NCBI GenBank assembly: GCA_043228905.1
Contig: JBHGNT010000003.1
Location: forward strand, 12,834,001-12,898,000
DNA: 64,000 nt
Origin: Azolla caroliniana
Taxonomy: Eukaryota > Polypodiophyta
Direction of reading: 5' to 3'
Below are positions 32,084-43,189 of this stretch, piece after piece. The first letter of the stretch is position 1; every line of letters starts with the position of its first letter. The notes below the pieces were generated by a model that worked only from the letters and a program-made list of their open reading frames with translations, was not told the origin of the DNA and ran no database searches. The position numbers were made by a program, and so were the translations under genes.

Positions 32084-32541
32084 TGTTACCCGGCCGACAA
32101 AGGAGCTAAGGACGCCAAGACTAGGGTGTGAAAAGGGGAATTGTTATTTGGGAATCTATTGTAATTACTAGTCTTAATATATTAATATATGAGAAAATGT
32201 GGACGGACGGACCGGAATCGGTATGCCGATCCAGATCCGGACTGATCCCGAATAGGTGCCGGTTGGCACCGTTTTGTACTTCGCACCGGTGACTTATATA
32301 AAGGCCCGGTTACAATGTAATCATCAACGGAGAGTAATATAAACCTTTTGTTAATCATTGAGTATTGTTCACCGTTCTGTGCTTATTGTATATCTTACGT
32401 GTGTTAATGACGTATTGCTAAGTAACCAATTAAGGTCCAATTAAGCGTTGTGTCGTAAGTTATCTCGCTGTAACACCCTTTGGTGAAGTGTCTTAAGTGG
32501 ACACCCTGTGTTAGGCTATTGTTCGGCCCTAAGGATTAACA
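32084..32541 (+). repeat. Gypsy-A 5' LTR
   Basis: It runs TGTTACCCGGCCGAC to GGATTAACA, with TGTTA/TAACA terminal inverted repeats. A perfect hairpin, GGTGCCGGTTGGCACC (32255-32270), lies 25 bp upstream of the TATA box TATATAAA (32295-32302). TGGCAACC at 32549-32556 is a candidate primer site. Confidence 0.95.
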
Positions 32542-32596
32542 CAGTTTTTGGCAACCACGATTCCTGCACAATCGCGGTGAACAGCGGTGGGAATGG

Positions 32597-34265
32597 ATGA
32601 CTAGGCCAACGGACGACCTGGTTACGGAGATAGCACGAAGACTTGCGGAACGGCAAAGGCGGCGAGAGGCTTTCTAGGAAGCGACAGAAGAAATCTGATT
32701 GGATTGATCATTTTCCAAAGTTATCCAAAAAGTGGCGGAGGAGTCGCTCCATCTGCAACAAAACGCCTAGCCGGATGAAGGAAGCAACTTAAGCAGTCTC
32801 CGGGAAGCGGAATCCCTTCTCCAAGCCATGGCCGGAGGAGATGGCGAATCCGAAGCATTTTCGGCGCTGGAATCGGATTCGGAAGGGGGTTACAGCGCGC
32901 ACACGAACTATCACAGCAGTAACAACACCCTAGGAGGACCGGAGGACGAGGAGTCGGATACATTACCGACACCGGAACCAGAATTGTCAGACCGGGAACC
33001 TTCGGCACTAGACGTGGAGCAACCTCTGGAGCCGGAAGAGTACAAAGAAAGACGTCCGACACCGGAAGTCGAGGAGGAGAAGCCGGCAACACCGAAGGAG
33101 GAGGAACACAGACCTCCGACACCGACAGAGGACCGGCCGCCAGATGGCACCAGACGTAAGACCCCAGCACCATCACCACCTTTGCAGACCTGAAAGCTAA
33201 ATTCTTGCACTTCTTTCAGAAGGAGGTGGACCAGAGAGAAATGGTGGGCCTACTTTATACCATCCGATAGGACCCTGGGTAGAGCATTCCGCAGTTTGTC
33301 ATCCGGTTTCAACGGATGCACAGTCAGCTTACCCGAACACCTCCGGAGGAAGAAACACGGCTATATTCTTAGCCGCGCTCCGGGAACCTCTACGTACGGT
33401 ATGCACGGTCATCGACTTTCGCACAAGTACCATCGACCAGGTCATCGACCGGGTTAGAGAAATGGAGAAAACAAGCTCTTGGCTAACAATGGGAGCACTC
33501 CAACGACCGTTACCAACCGATGAGGATCTCCGGTTTCGACAGGCCATTCAATGCACAACATGTCTAAATGCCGGACACTTAGCACTAGAATGTACCATGT
33601 GGTCGCAATGTCTACTGTGCCATTCCAGGAACCACACAATGGAGTAGTGCGAGTACAATTTGTTGAATCGCCAAGCACCACCGGTTCGGCAAATCGAACC
33701 ACGGAGTACCAAGGAGGAGGAAGAAGAACGTTGGAGACGAGAAGAGCGATACCGACCGGCACAGGATGTCCAGTACGAGGACAACCTTGACCGATATGAT
33801 AGATATGATCGGTACCGGGATTATAATGGACGGTATGAAAGATACAATTGGGACCAATCCCCCGGTTACAACCAACGACGGGAAGCCTACAACAGACATG
33901 ATGACCAGCCCCGTCAAGAGTATCGGAACAAAAAGAAACGCCATTTCAAGAAAAGGGGTCACCTACGGGAATCGGAGAAGGCCACCTCAAGCAACCAACC
34001 GGATCAAAGCCCCGCCATTACCACAGGTCCTCCACCGGGGGCAGGAAACAATGCCGAATCCAGCACTACCCGGAAAGCATATTCCTACTATTGCCGACAA
34101 GAAGGACATTATAGTAATCAATGCTCGGTAAATAGCTATGATAAACGACCAGCGGTGAACATGGTAGTCGCCGAAGTAGCAGACCTGCAGCAGGTAACCA
34201 CAAGATCGAAGGGTAAGGCGACGGAAGGGGAGGTGCAAGAGGCCATCCGCAACCAGGCAACATAA
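32597..34265 (+). pseudogene. gag: Gypsy-A gag
   Basis: The start MTRPTDDLVTEIARRLAERQ at 32597 aligns with Gypsy-M gag. Acidic Pro/Glu repeats follow (about 32830-33160, TPTPE and PPTPTED blocks). About 230 bp encoding the front of the Gag domain in M are missing here, so the sequence jumps from the acidic region to FADLKAKFLHFFQKEVDQRE near 33190. Zinc knuckles follow (CTTCLNAGHLALEC near 33555 and a damaged second), then an Arg/Tyr-rich region and a third knuckle, YYCRQEGHYSNQC (34087-34125). Several stops and frameshifts are present. It ends at TAA 34263-34265, where M has CAA. Confidence 0.85.
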
Positions 34266-36683
34266 TGGGTAAAAAAGGCGAATGCACGAAACATGGCAGA
34301 GCTTGCGCAGCAAAAGGAAAATACCGAAGAGCTCGCCGACGGCAGTCAGCCTGAAAATGCGACATGGCAGGCATTGCAAGAAGGCCAAATCACGCTGCCA
34401 TTAGGACGGCTCCTACAACTAGTGCCTAGATTCACAGAAGGACTCAAGACAAGCATGACGGTAGGAGAAACACCACCGGCTCCAACATTCTTCTCAAAAC
34501 TGGAGGAGGGACCGTCGGTAGTAGACACAAACAGTCTGGCGATCACAGCCATTGTGAAGGGAAAGGAGTTACTCAGAATAGTAATAGATGGAGGATCCGG
34601 CGTCAATGTGATTAGCCTCCGAACGTGCAAAACCTTGGGAATCCAAGAGTAGGAACCATGCCCGTTCTGGCTGCGGATGGCAGATACAAGCTCAGTGCGA
34701 CTGACCGGCTTGATACGAGATTTGGAAGTAACGATCGGCGGCCACACATTTTGCATCTCGGCAGTAGTGCTACAACTACAGGCACAAGGAGCTTACCCAC
34801 TATTGTTGGGGTGGCCGTGGTTGAAAACGGCGCACATTAAACAAAACTAGAGGAAGAATATAATCACCTTCCGGTGGGGAAAAGCAAAAGTACGGGTATC
34901 GACACAACCATGGACGGGTACCGGGAAGGAATTGACACCCCTATATGCCGAATGCGTCAATATGCTGGACGGATTAGCAGACGAAGAGGTAGATCAATAC
35001 TTGCAGGAAGATCGTACCTCTGTTCGAAATCGACGTAGCCGAAGCCGTATCACCATACATACTGCCACCGGACAGAGCCGACGAGGAACCAAATAAAGAA
35101 GTGATCCGGGAGCTATGGCAAGCATAGGAGGCACTGGAAAGAGAAATGGTCGTATCGCAACGAGTTAAAGCATCCCAACTAGAGGAGGTAAATCTAGGAA
35201 CTACGGAAGAGGCAAGACCGGTGCACATCGCCAAGGAAATGACTCCGGAGAACAAAACGACGATGATTACACTTCTCAAAGAATTTCGGGACGTGTTTGC
35301 CTGGTCTTACGAGGATATACGAGGGCTCGATCCTCAGCTATATCAGCATCAAATACATTTGAGCAAAGACGCCAAAACGGTAGCACAGCGGCGGTACCGG
35401 ATGAATCCAAATTACGCCGCCAAAGTCAAGGAGGATATCGACAAGTTGCTGAGGGTTGGCTTTATCCGCCCAGTAAAGAAATCTACATGGCTGAGCCCAA
35501 TAGTAGTCGTACCAAAGAAAAACAGCAAAATTAGAGTTTGTGTTGACTACCGTAAGCTTAATGCGGCGATGGTAACATATGCATTCCCACTCCCATTTAC
35601 GGATGGAGTTTTGGACGCAGTCGCCGGCCATGAGGTATACAGTTTCTTAGATGGATTCAACGGATACAACCAGATCCGGATGCACCCTGATGACCAAGAG
35701 AAAACAGCTTTCGTCACCGAATGGGGAGTGTTTGTTGCCATAGTAATGATGTTCGGACTAAAAACGGCGCCGGCAACGTTCTAGAGGATCATCATGGAAA
35801 TATTCGGAGAATTCATACCGGCATTCATGGAGATGTTTCTGGATGACTTCGCCGTCTATAGCCGGGAAGGAGATCACTTTCAGCACCTCCGACTGTGTCT
35901 AGAGAAATGTCGGGCTTACCGGCTAAGCTTGAATCCTGAAAAATGTGTATTCGGAGTGTCAAGCGGGGCGCTATTAGGACACATTGTGAGCAAGGAAGGA
36001 ATTGACGTGGAACCGGACAAAGTAAAAGCAATCTTGGAGGCACCGGCACCAGCAACGGCCAAGGCATTAAGCCGTTTCTTAGGCCAAATCCGGTGGCATA
36101 GCCGAATGCTCCGGTATCTGGCGGACCTAGCTACACCACTGCATGCTGCGGTACACCGAACACCATTCCAGTGGACCGACACCGAAGACAAGGCGTATCG
36201 GGCATTCAAAGTACTATTGTCGCAAGCGCCGGTAGTGCAACCCCCGATTGGGCTAAGGAGTTTCATGTGTTCGTGGATGCGTCCGACATTGCAATCGGAA
36301 GTGCGCTGATGCAACTTACGGAGCCAAGGTGGTACTGGCCTGTGTATTATGCAAGCCAAAAGTTATCCCAAGCCGAACGAAATTATTCCACCACGGAAAG
36401 GGGAGCTTTGGGCATGATCTACAGCGTGACAAAATTCAGACATTATTTGCTGGGAAGGAAATTTTCCTTCCACGTAGATCATTCGGCACTCCTCTATTTA
36501 GTTTCCAAAGCGTCATTAACCGGTAAGTTGGCACGATGGACGTTGCTGTTGTAGGAATTTGAGTTCGAAATATTCCACCGACCCGGCATACAGCACGTAG
36601 TAGTAGACTATTTGAGCCAGTTAGATTCCGGCGAGAGTGGTCACGGAGTCCCGGATGAGTTTCCGGATGCTGAGCTATTTTGA
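34266..36683 (+). pseudogene. pol: Gypsy-A protease, reverse transcriptase and RNase H
   Basis: The protease active site is RIVIDGGSGVNVIS (about 34575-34617). The tether follows (EEVDQYL, VSQRVKASQLEEVNLG). RT shows YRMNPNYAAKVKED, IVVVPKKNSKIRVCVDYRKL, PLPFTDGVLDAVAG, FLDGFNGYNQIRM, FGLKTAPATF and the catalytic FLDD (about 35838). RNase H shows HVFVDASDIAIGSAL, YYASQKLSQAERNYSTTE and FSFHVDHSALLYLVS. Stops at 34650, 35125, 35782, 36552 and 36681, and single-base indels near 35015 and 36245, interrupt it. Gypsy-M supplies the unbroken counterpart at nearly each place. Confidence 0.9.
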
Positions 36684-38146
36684 GTCACCGCGGAAACGGC
36701 AACAGATGAAACAGTGGCACAAGAAGATAAGTGGCTAACGAATATGCAACAATTTCTGAGCACCGGATTGCTTCCGGAGGAGATGAACCGGGACGAGAGG
36801 AAACGCCTGGCGGTACAAAGCCGGCGCTTATGTTTATTACGGGACACGCTATACCACAAAGGCACAGACGGTATATGGCGACGGGCGGTGCGCAGCGACG
36901 AGAAGGATATAATACTACGAGAAGCACACTGCGGAGTAGCCGGAGGCCAATACGCCGAAGATGCTACGGCAAGGAAGATATGGCAGAGTGGCCTATGGTG
37001 GCCGACCACATTGAAAGACGCGGTCCGATGCACTAAAGAATGCGATCTATGTCAACGAATGGGCCAGCCAACCGAACAAGCTAGGATTCCGCACCAGCCG
37101 GTACTACCGTTAGAACCATTTCAGAAATGGGGGTTGGATTTTGTAGGTCCATTCAAACCACCGGCAATGAGAGCCGGCAACCGGTATGTGATCGTAGCTA
37201 CGGATTACTGCACGAAATGTGTAGAAACCAAAGCCTTGCGCGATAACACCGCGGCGTCGATGGCGAAATTCTTGTATGAATACATTTGGTGCCGGTATGG
37301 ATGTCTGATAGAGCTAATAAGTGACCAAGGAGGGCATTCCTCGGCCAAGTGGTGGAAAGCTTGCCATCGTTCTATGTCGTGGTGCATAAACGGAGCACGC
37401 CATACTATCCGCAAGCAAACGGGTTAGCCGAGTCGACGAACAAAACGCTACAGAATATCCTTCGGAAAATCGTCAACGAAAACCGGATAGACAGGGATAC
37501 GAAGTTGCACAGTGCACTCTGGGCTTACCAGACAGCCTACAAAACAAGCATCCAAACCACACCGTTCCGGCTAGCATTCGGATTGGAGGCCATCATGCCG
37601 GTAGAGTTCCAGGTCCCGAGCTTACGGATTCAGATTAGGGAACGGTTAAATGAGAAGGAATCGGAGGCAATTCGGTTAGCAGCTCTGTGCGAATTAGAAG
37701 AACACCGTCTAGCGAGCATCTTGCACCTGGAATTAGAAAAATGACGAAGAAAAGCATTCATGGATCGGCACCGAAAAGGCAACGAGAAAATGTTTGAAAT
37801 CGACAAGCCGACATTAGTGTTCCAGACCCGGATGGGGAAGATGCCAGGGAAGCTTAGGTTTCGGTGGACCGGACCATACTGGATTACGCGCGAGTACAAC
37901 GGGTCTTACCAGTTAGGGACACTTGTCGGCGAGGTCCTGGGTAAGTGGGTCAACGGATTTCGACTAAAGCCATACAAGGGACCCATGCCGAGGAACCCAT
38001 TTGAACAAGGAAAGGACGATGCCGAACCAGATACCGGGATACCAGAAACGACGACAACCCGATTAGCAATCGGCAACAACGAAACCGGTAAGGGGAACAA
38101 AGAGTCGGCACACGGGTTGGATAGGACCAGAGACAAATTAACCTAA
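36684..38146 (+). pseudogene. pol: Gypsy-A integrase
   Basis: The HHCC zinc region spans YHKGTDGIWRRAV, REAHCGVAGGQYAED and CTKECDLCQRMGQ (36850-37065). The core has WGLDFVGPFKPPA and ATDYCTKCVE (first Asp), ISDQGGHSSAK (second Asp) and YPQANGLAESTNKTLQN (Glu). A single-base loss near 37340 shifts the frame. The C-terminal domain has PFRLAFGLEAIMPVEFQ, then a TGA (37742-37744) in a run of basic residues, and the GPY-like FRWTGPYWITREYNG. The tail ends at TAA 38146. No chromodomain is present. Confidence 0.9.
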
Positions 38147-38530
38147 CAATTGATTTTTAAAATAAAAAAAATAAAAAATCAAAACGAATCAAAGAAATCA
38201 TGCAAAGGAGTGGGGTGAACGGACATGCAAACGAGGAGTAAAGAGATACTTCAAAAAGGCACGAGGGGGCTATGAATAGGGCATTAAACCGCCGCCATAT
38301 GGCACGTAATGCTATTATAGTACACTACCTACACACGCGTAGGCTCGAAAAAGGCGCCAAGATGCAGAGAGAAAACCCCCGACGCATCGAGACCTTCTTC
38401 TTTTGCGAACCAAAGAGCACAAACGCACACAAGCGCTTGAAGATCATCAGAAGAGAGCCCACACATAGAGAACCCCCTCACAAAGAGGTTTCTCTCTCTC
38501 ACTCCCTCCACCGTCAAACCTTGCCAACGC
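38147..38530 (+). other. Spacer between Gypsy-A pol and ORF3
   Basis: A 384 bp non-coding spacer starts with A-rich sequence (38156-38180) and ends in a CT-rich tract (38488-38516) just before the Gypsy-B insertion. ORF3 resumes after it. It could hold a promoter or splice acceptor for ORF3, but nothing in the sequence proves that. Confidence 0.45.
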
Positions 38531-39578
38531 TGTCGTGAAGATCCATCACTACGCATGGATCGTGAGGCGGAACCACCGGGGTTTTGAACCGGAAGGATTC
38601 AAAGTTGATACAAGCTTTGGCGCAAGCTTTAGCGAGAAAATACTTAAGATAGATTGGGAAAGAGAGAAGTTGAGATTACACGATTGAGAGAGATTGATTG
38701 AACTTTTAACTTTAGATTTAAGAAATAAGTTACACGATCAATTGGATAACGAATTTCCTCTTCTTAATTTCATAAAAAAAAAACATGTTTTTTCTTCTCC
38801 CCCTTCCTTCTTTTATAGATGCTCTCATGCATATGATGCATGTGAGGGTACAAGACATGCATAAATTGCATGTTTGCCATTTGGCGCTTATGTGGTGCAT
38901 GATAACCATGTCACTCATTTTAGCTCTCATGTATAAGAATTTACATGTAAAAGTACAATGATAGAAATATAAATTCAACTAAATGGCATGGCTTAATGGT
39001 AAGCCAATTGACTCTTAACTTGGAGGTGAAAGGTTCGAATCCTTACTTGCCCTCCTTGTATATGTATATATATTTATATATTTATTTATCTAGTCGCCGG
39101 AAGCCGGTTCGCCGGTTGCCGCCGTCGTCGGATGCCGTCGGTTACCGGTGCCTCGTCGGATGCCGTCGTCTCACCGGCTCCATCGCCGGTCCGGTTTTGG
39201 TTGGCCAAAACCCTTAACGAGTAGCTAGCCCACCTCCACTCTTAGTTCAAGTTACCTTGAACTCTCTATGCTCCACACATAGACACAAAGATAATATCTT
39301 TTGCTCTACCTTGTATATGATGAGAGCCGTATTTGTCGTGCCTATGTGGGATATCTCACAATTGTCTCTTTTCCTTTCACAAACTTTATACCCTCATATC
39401 TTGACATTTAGTTGTTTGTTTCTCGTGTAATAAAGTGCATTCGAAACCTCCATCATTTTGTACTTAGATATTAAATTTATTTAAAATGTTATCTTCACAA
39501 TTATTGTATTATGTGATTCATACTCGATTTCGTACGTTTTATGGGATTTTCACACTATTGCCGAAAATCTTCACAACA
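38531..39578 (-). repeat. Gypsy-B 3' LTR
   Basis: This long LTR contains the tRNA-like module (38983-39052), a GCCGTCG/CCGGATGCC-rich minisatellite-like stretch (39093-39200) and an AT-rich end. Compared with the 5' copy it has an extra 18 bp (TTACACGATTGAGAGAGA type, near 38675). Confidence 0.93.
38983..39052 (+). other. tRNA-like module antisense in Gypsy-B 3' LTR
   Basis: The A box is TGGCTTAATGG (38989-38999) and the B box AGGTTCGAATCC (39031-39042), an exact consensus 42 bp downstream. The D-arm pairs perfectly (GGCTT, AATGGT, AAGCC). The acceptor ends partly pair (GGCA with TGCC). The anticodon arm is degenerate. The strand is opposite to the direction of the element. A second copy is at 45834-45905. 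Confidence 0.65.
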
Positions 39579-39650
39579 TCCACCCCCACCAAACCGCACG
39601 TCCTCCGGTACGTGCCAACAAGAGAGAAAGTGAGATTTCGGCTACGATGA

Positions 39651-40700
39651 TCAATTAGATTCCTCCATGTCTTCATTTTCATCCGGCCTATTATGTTCAT
39701 CGTCGAGGTAATTGAGGTCAGGATCCTTGTCTTGTCTTTTCTTGAAAATCTTTACTCTTTTTCCCGCAATGGGTACGGCCAACCTTGATCCGTCTAGTTC
39801 CGCAAGGTGGTATGTGGCATTATCGTTGGAACTTGTCACCACATACGGCCCGAACCATTTTCTTGCGAACTTCCTTGTTGTACTGTGTTGATTGTCAAGG
39901 GTGCTATCGTAAACCAAAACCCAATCCCCTTCTTCAATCTTCTTGGGACGAAGTCGATGTGTGTTGTCGAACCGAACCTTGTTCTTTACTCGGGCTGCCT
40001 TTATCATCTTTCGCGCTTTTTCTAAATCTTTAGGTCTTCTTTCAAGTTTCCTTATCCGCGCCGCTAATAACTCTTCTCGGCTCATCTTGTTCTCCCACGG
40101 TATTGCTACCCATGAGGCGATCGTCCTTTCGATGGGCATAATCGGCTTTTGTCCATACATAAGCTCTGTCGGCATATACCCGGTCACCGAGCTATGTGTC
40201 ATTCTATCGGCCCACAAGGCATAGGGTAATAGTCGTGGCCAATTCCCGACTCGACCGTTGCATGCCCGTATGATGGCTTTAACGATAGGTCCATGCCCTC
40301 ACTCGATCTTCCCATTCTCTTCCGGATTGTAGGCAGTCGTGAGGGAGAGCTTCACGCCTAGTCTTTCGAAGAGCTCTGTCGCTTCATGCGCGTCCAACTC
40401 CCCTCGGTCGGCCACTATCTTCCCTACACATCCATATCGGCAAACAACCTCTTCAAGCGGAAATTTGCAAACGGCTGAAGTTGTCTTATTTGTCAAGGCT
40501 CGTCCTTCCACTTGATTCGTCAAGTCTTCCCTCGCCAGCGCTAAGTACTTCATTTGTCCCACTCCCATTGGCATCGAGACCAGATCCACCATCCATTTGA
40601 AGTGTATGGTGAGTGGGTATGTCGGCTGTAACTCATCACGATGACGTATATTTGAATATATTTGGCAAGTTTCGCATGTGGACCCGAAATGGAGTACATC
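39651..40700 (-). pseudogene. pol: Gypsy-B integrase core and C-terminus
   Basis: Downstream of a TAA at 40704-40706 the pol frame continues: DVLHFGSTCETCQIYSN (end of the zinc region), FKWMVDLVSMPMGVG (first Asp), CRYGCVGKIVADRGELD (second Asp) and YNPEENGKIE (Glu) at 40592-40299. A TGA follows directly after the glutamate. From 40217 the C-terminal part shows WADRMTHSSVTGYMPTELM, KVRFDNTHRLRPKKIEEGDW and FGPYVVTSSNDNATYHLAEL, ending at 39651. The chromodomain is absent. Confidence 0.88.
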
Positions 40701-40703
40701 TTG

Positions 40704-43070
40704 TTACATGCTTGGCCACCAGTACTTCTCCTTCAACTTTTCGAACGTCGTCCATGTTCCTCTATGACCTACCCAAGCACTCTCATGGAATTCGGTCATC
40801 AGCGTCTCTTGCTCTTCTTTCTTTACCACCACTCGACGTGGTATTCCTGTCCTTCTTTTTGGATGTCGCCAAAGGAATCCTCCCTTCAAGAAGTATCGGT
40901 AAGCTTTCTTTCGGATCCGTAGGGCCTCCTCCTTTGTCAACGAAGCATCTGTCGTCAATGTTCTTAGGAATCTACCGATGAGTAACCACTCTCCTTCGTA
41001 CTCGTTCTCGTTGAAGGCGTGGAGGGTTTGCGTGTCCTGGTCTTCCGCCGACAATCGAGCCATCTTGAAGAAGTCGAGGGCGACATCTTCATCTTCCGAA
41101 ACCATGTTACTTCCGTTTGAAAATCTTGCCCTCGACAGCATGTCAGCCATGGCGTTCTTCTTCCCTGCAATGTGACGGATCTCTGGGTTTAAAGACTTGA
41201 TGTAGGCAATCCACCTTAGCATAGCAAGATCTGGGGTCGCACATCCCGAGACCATTCCGAGAATTGGGAGACAATCTGCAACTATTATCACTTCTGACCC
41301 GATCAGGTAATCTTTGTCCGTCTTCACTTCCGACACAATACCCCAAAGTTTCCACTTGACTTGGGCATATCTTTGTTGCCGTTCGCTGAGAACCTTTGCT
41401 CCGAACCGGATGGCATATCGCGCATTATCTTCACCTTCTTGATTGATGACCCACCCGATTCCGGTTGGGCTCGTATCTACGGTTACGTAAATTGGTTTCC
41501 CTTCGGCATAGTCGGCCTTCCTTAGTGCCAGAGCTTCAAGAAGCAGTTTCTTTAATCTTCGCATCGCCTTTGTGTGCTCGTCTCGCCATTCAAACTTTAT
41601 TCTTTTCTTTAGTAGTCCATATAACGGTTCGGCGACATGAGCGTAGTGAGGAATCCATATATGATAAAACGCGCACGCTCCAAGGAACCTTCGAACCTCC
41701 GTTTGGTTTTTGCATTCTTCTTTCATGTCTTGGATTGCGTTCACTTTGGATGGCGAGGGCTTCCGGCCGTATGCTCCACACAAGTGACCTACCACCAAGA
41801 TCTCTGATTGCCCGAATGCGGATTTTTCTCCCGAAAATGACAAATTCGCATCTTCGAGCCTTTGAAGCACCTTCTCGCAATCTTTCATATGATCCGCAAC
41901 GAACTTTCTACAACCTTCCTTATCTTTCGATTCATCTTTCTCCTCATCTGAACATCCTTTTATCGGAATATCATCCAAGAATGGCATCGTGATGTCCGGA
42001 ATGCAATCCTTCAAGACTTTATTCATGGCATTCACCATATGAGCTACCGAGTTCGTTGCGCCTTGGGGTAAGGTACACATCCGCACAAGCCCGATCGGAG
42101 TCCTCATGGTTGTAATGTCCCGACTGTCAATCGCCAATTGGAATTGGTCATATCCGGAGTAGAGATCGCCAATGGAGTAGATGGACCGGCCCGCAAACGC
42201 TTCGGCAAATTCGTCCACGCTTGGACCGATTCCGACATTTCGAATTGTCACCTTGTTGACGGGTTGAAGATCTTGGATGAATCGCAATGATCCATTCTTC
42301 TTCGGCACCGTGAACCACCTATTGGAATAAGGAGCATTCGACGGTTCTAGAATTCCCATACTCACCTTCTCCTTTAAGAGCTCGATCAACTTCGGGAGGT
42401 GTGCTCTCGGAACCGGTATCGGTTTCAAATTCCAAGGCATATGAGGCACCGTGAAGATCACCATCGGCTCTATAACCTTTGGGTTGGCGCCTCCGATTTC
42501 TCGTGGGAAGAATGCGAAAGCCTTTCCATGTCTCTCAAGCATATCGCGAAACATTCGCTCCTCTTCAGGGAGAAGGAAATCCTCCTTTCCAACTCGTAGC
42601 TTCCCCTTCGTCTCTTTGGTGAAGACATGACCTATCTTCTTCGGATCTCTTAAGCTTGGATCGTTAGCGACTTCCTTCATCTTTTGCCAACTATCTTCCG
42701 GTAGCGGAACCGCAACTGGCTTGATCTTCTTATCCACCGTTTTATATTTCGTGTTGATGTCAGCTTCCTTCATCGAGATGCCACGACGGTATTCATCGAT
42801 GATAGCGTACATGTTCATGGAGTTAACCGAAATCACGCGTTGGTTGTGAAGATAGCTCAAGTCCACGACGTCCTCGATTTCGCCGATGGTGTCGTTAAAT
42901 GAGGCTTCTTCCATAATATGAGTCACGAACTCTCCTTCTTCTATTATGTTCTCTTCTTTCAGCATCTTCTCGAATTCTTGTATCCGGCGCTTGTGCTTCT
43001 TGTCGGGTAGTACTAGTTTACATGCGCTACTAGGTGTGACACATGTTGCTTCTCCTTGCAATCCACACAC
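40704..43070 (-). CDS. pol: Gypsy-B reverse transcriptase, RNase H and integrase zinc region, 788 codons open
   Basis: The open frame starts upstream of a possible GTG at 43070. After a leader come EPMVIFTVPHMPWNLKPIP and the RT: SNRWFTVPKKNGSLRFIQDL, QPVNKVTIRN, YSIGDLYSGYDQFQLAIDSR, LPQGATNSVAHMVNAM and the catalytic FLDD (TMPFLDDIPIKG, about residue 372). The tether FLGACAFYHIWIPHYAH leads to RNase H with VTVDTSPTGIGWVINQ and NPEIRHIAGKKNAMADMLSR. The HHCC start is HESAWVGHRGTWTTFEKLKE. This RT type differs clearly from Gypsy-A, Gypsy-M and Chromovirus-C. Gypsy-J is its relative. The frame differs from that of gag-protease. Confidence 0.92.
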   Translation of the reverse strand: MCGLQGEATCVTPSSACKLVLPDKKHKRRIQEFEKMLKEENIIEEGEFVTHIMEEASFNDTIGEIEDVVDLSYLHNQRVISVNSMNMYAIIDEYRRGISMKEADINTKYKTVDKKIKPVAVPLPEDSWQKMKEVANDPSLRDPKKIGHVFTKETKGKLRVGKEDFLLPEEERMFRDMLERHGKAFAFFPREIGGANPKVIEPMVIFTVPHMPWNLKPIPVPRAHLPKLIELLKEKVSMGILEPSNAPYSNRWFTVPKKNGSLRFIQDLQPVNKVTIRNVGIGPSVDEFAEAFAGRSIYSIGDLYSGYDQFQLAIDSRDITTMRTPIGLVRMCTLPQGATNSVAHMVNAMNKVLKDCIPDITMPFLDDIPIKGCSDEEKDESKDKEGCRKFVADHMKDCEKVLQRLEDANLSFSGEKSAFGQSEILVVGHLCGAYGRKPSPSKVNAIQDMKEECKNQTEVRRFLGACAFYHIWIPHYAHVAEPLYGLLKKRIKFEWRDEHTKAMRRLKKLLLEALALRKADYAEGKPIYVTVDTSPTGIGWVINQEGEDNARYAIRFGAKVLSERQQRYAQVKWKLWGIVSEVKTDKDYLIGSEVIIVADCLPILGMVSGCATPDLAMLRWIAYIKSLNPEIRHIAGKKNAMADMLSRARFSNGSNMVSEDEDVALDFFKMARLSAEDQDTQTLHAFNENEYEGEWLLIGRFLRTLTTDASLTKEEALRIRKKAYRYFLKGGFLWRHPKRRTGIPRRVVVKKEEQETLMTEFHESAWVGHRGTWTTFEKLKEKYWWPSM

Positions 43071-43189
43071 TCTTCTTTCTTGTGGGGTCTTGTGATTGCT
43101 CGGACTATTTGTGCCCCATGCTTCAATAGTCCACTCTAAAAATCCGAGGTTTCGCCTCCGAGACTATCTCGATTCCTTTCATGATTGGC

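Noticed and set aside
38983-39052. Functional tRNA gene
   Set aside because: A and B boxes are good, but the anticodon arm does not pair, the acceptor has mismatches, and the two LTR copies differ in the central triplet.
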